Positions 32,119-33,244 of a stretch of DNA of 33,244 nt are shown in pieces. Origin of the DNA: an uncultured Chloroflexota bacterium (GTDB lineage: Bacteria; Chloroflexota; Limnocylindria; Limnocylindrales; CSP1-4). The notes under the pieces are model-generated. The model saw only the letters and a program-made list of their open reading frames with translations, did no database searches and was not told where the DNA came from. The stretch spans positions 1 to 33,244 of the forward strand of contig CAIYHO010000137.1 of assembly GCA_903925955.1 (NCBI GenBank). Reading direction: 5' to 3'. Within the stretch, counting starts at the first letter, position 1, and every line of letters starts with the position of its first letter. Position numbers and translations under genes: made by a program.

Positions 32119-32802
32119 TCAGCTGAACCATGTCTGCAGGCCAGATCGGTCGATGAACGTGAAGGAACCAGGTTTGAGGCCGAGGATCCGCTCCACGGCC
32201 TGGTCGTAGGCCGCCATGCGGCGCTCCACCTGGTCGAGCGTGATGCGCCCGTCGAGGGCGTCGAGGACCATGACGCGCAGCGCATCGGCGGAACCTGTGA
32301 GCAGGGCGATCAGGACCGAGGCGGTGTCGGCCGGGCTGTCGGTTGTGAAGTCGCCTTCAGCCGCGCCCTGGGCGACGATGGCCTCGAGCATCGGGGTCAT
32401 GGCAGCCATGCCAGCGGTGTTCGCGCGAAAGCGGACGAGGTCGTTGCCGGGGGCCAGCCAGGAGCGGATGAGCGCCAGCAGCAGGTCGCTGCGCTGGGCC
32501 TTCCAGGCGCCTGCCGTTGCGAACACGGCGCGCAGCTTGTCCACGGCGCGCATGGTCGGGTCTGCGGCGATGGGCGCCAGTACCGGCGCGATGGCCGTGG
32601 TCATGCGCTCGATGACGGCCTCGAGGATGGCCTCTTTGCTGCGGAAGTAGTGGTAGATGGCGCCGCGCGAACAGCCCAGCTCGTTCTGGACGTCCTGAAC
32701 GCTCACCCCGTCATACCCGCGGGTGCGGATGAGCCGCTCCGCCACGTCAAGGATCTCGTCGCGGCGGACTGCGTGCGCGGTGGCGTTCAGCGTGCGGGCC
32801 AT
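32119..32802 (-). CDS. TetR-family regulator of the ABC exporter
   Basis: This 227-residue repressor has an N-terminal helix-turn-helix at about residues 14-60 (VSVQDVQNELGCSRGAIYHY then FRSKEAIL), the usual TetR N-terminal pattern. The helical C-terminal ligand domain is divergent, as is normal. It is the first gene of an operon with an ABC exporter. A perfect 21-bp palindrome next to its own -10 box implies autoregulation. The ligand is unknown and may be the exporter's substrate. Confidence 0.93.
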   Translation of the reverse strand: MARTLNATAHAVRRDEILDVAERLIRTRGYDGVSVQDVQNELGCSRGAIYHYFRSKEAILEAVIERMTTAIAPVLAPIAADPTMRAVDKLRAVFATAGAWKAQRSDLLLALIRSWLAPGNDLVRFRANTAGMAAMTPMLEAIVAQGAAEGDFTTDSPADTASVLIALLTGSADALRVMVLDALDGRITLDQVERRMAAYDQAVERILGLKPGSFTFIDRSGLQTWFS

Positions 32803-32827
32803 GGGCTGTCCGGGTGCCTACGTATTC

Positions 32828-32853
32828 TCCGACCGACTGTCGGTCGGATTATA
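32828..32853 (-). promoter_or_regulatory. TetR operator and promoter of the tetR-ABC operon
   Basis: A perfect 21-bp palindrome (32828-32848) has the arms CCGACCGAC and GTCGGTCGG around a central T. It contains the ACCGAC-N-GTCGGT core seen in many TetR operators. On the minus strand a perfect TATAAT (32853-32848) adjoins and overlaps its edge by one base, so the transcription start falls inside the operator. The -35 region is not obvious. Confidence 0.82.
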
Positions 32854-32887
32854 CGCCGCGGTGTGTCGCCGGTGCAGGTCGCCTAGG

Positions 32888-33009
32888 CCGTAATACTCAC
32901 CGGGGTGGTGTTAACGGGTGTGCGGAGGCGCTTGACGCCCTCGGCGTGCGTGAAACGCGGTCTGGCGAGCCCGCGATGGGCCGTAGCACTCACGCGGGTG
33001 GTATTACGG
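32888..33009. repeat. Type C palindrome pair
   Basis: Two related imperfect palindromes bound a 122-bp stretch: CCGTAATACTCACC... at 32888-32917 and CCGTAGCACTCACG... at 32981-33009. The outermost 9 bases, CCGTAATAC and GTATTACGG, are perfect inverted repeats. It occupies the gap between the tetR promoter and the downstream gene's 3' end, with no ORF of its own. The layout matches types A, B and E. Confidence 0.65.
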
Positions 33010-33055
33010 AATTGCGGCACGCCCCAACGTCAGGCCCCGAGCCTAGACCCCGCGG

Positions 33056-33244
33056 CTACACCCCGATGGGGTGCCAGACGGTCTTCATCTCCAGGAACGC
33101 GGCGATCCACTCCGGGCGCTCGGCGGCGCGGTCGTCCAGCCAGTCAAACTTGGCATCGGCGACGCCGCGCGGGCGGCGGGCGACGCGCTTGACCGAGTCC
33201 GCGGCGGCCTGCTCGGCGGCGAGGCGCAGCTCGTCGGGGATCCC
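33056..33244 (-). CDS. C-terminal fragment, possible aldehyde dehydrogenase
   Basis: A minus-strand frame enters from the right edge and ends at TAG (33058-33056), giving 62 residues that finish FLEMKTVWHPIGV. The segment before it (FDWLDDRAAERPEWIAAFLE) is rich in Trp and acidic residues. The ending resembles C-termini I associate with some aldehyde dehydrogenases, but no catalytic motif is in view. The coding frame is credible because it stays open to the edge with codon use like its neighbours. The family call is weak. The gene is truncated by the window, not necessarily in nature. Confidence 0.5.
   Translation of the reverse strand, partial: GIPDELRLAAEQAAADSVKRVARRPRGVADAKFDWLDDRAAERPEWIAAFLEMKTVWHPIGV

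Overview
This is a high-GC bacterial chromosome segment with short gaps, many GTG starts and several stop/start overlaps (ATGA or GTGA). It is probably from a Chloroflexota lineage (Limnocylindria/Ellin6529-like). The reasons are a Tat-type sugar-binding lipoprotein with a PTAAP-repeat linker after the lipobox Cys, a coenzyme F420-dependent glucose-6-phosphate dehydrogenase, and an actinobacterial-style adenosine deaminase. A high-GC actinobacterium is the main alternative. No rRNA, tRNA, CRISPR array, transposase or phage gene was recognised.

Layout. 1-3499: a palindrome- and repeat-bearing leader, then a three-gene forward operon (orphan GAF histidine kinase, arrestin/Spo0M-like protein, EamA transporter). 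3500-3842: a convergent gap with a 24-bp tandem duplication, a palindrome cluster and a 19-unit pentanucleotide array. 3843-6142 (minus): add and a translationally coupled FAD-dependent amine/amino-acid oxidase. 6364-7644 (plus): an MFS transporter. 7676-9097 (minus): argH. 9448-23923: a galactoside-utilisation locus. It has galT and a DeoR-type repressor on the minus strand. Divergent from them run a sugar ABC importer (binding protein and two permeases, no ATPase), a GH2 beta-galactosidase and a GH36 alpha-galactosidase. After a convergent gap come a large SPFH/flotillin-like membrane protein and galK on the minus strand. 23971-25832 (minus): an ABC-2 exporter pair. 26123-27052 (plus): an EamA transporter with a possibly leaderless promoter. 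27294-29284 (minus): an F420-dependent glucose-6-phosphate dehydrogenase and another EamA protein. 29525-32802 (minus): a tetR - ABC ATPase - ABC permease operon with a perfect 21-bp operator next to a TATAAT box. 33056-33244 (minus): the C-terminal end of a protein, possibly an aldehyde dehydrogenase.

How the genes work together. Galacto-oligosaccharides would enter through the importer using an ATPase encoded elsewhere, be cut inside the cell by the alpha- and beta-galactosidases, and the galactose would pass through GalK and GalT (Leloir pathway; galE is not here). The DeoR protein is the obvious local regulator, with divergent promoters at 11412-11512.

The most unusual signal is not a gene. 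Six gaps, plus the window's left edge, hold clusters of 2-4 short palindromes spread over about 120-270 bp. In most clusters the outermost palindromes face each other as terminal inverted repeats. The sequence differs between locations, but the clusters on either side of a gene block resemble each other: type A flanks 3.8-9.1 kb, and type B flanks 27.3-29.3 kb as inverted copies sharing a perfect 30-bp arm. All of the placed clusters lie in gaps holding at least one gene 3' end, and none was seen in the three divergent promoter gaps. They resemble REPIN/MITE-like elements or arrays of dimer-binding sites and are the best candidate here for something undescribed.
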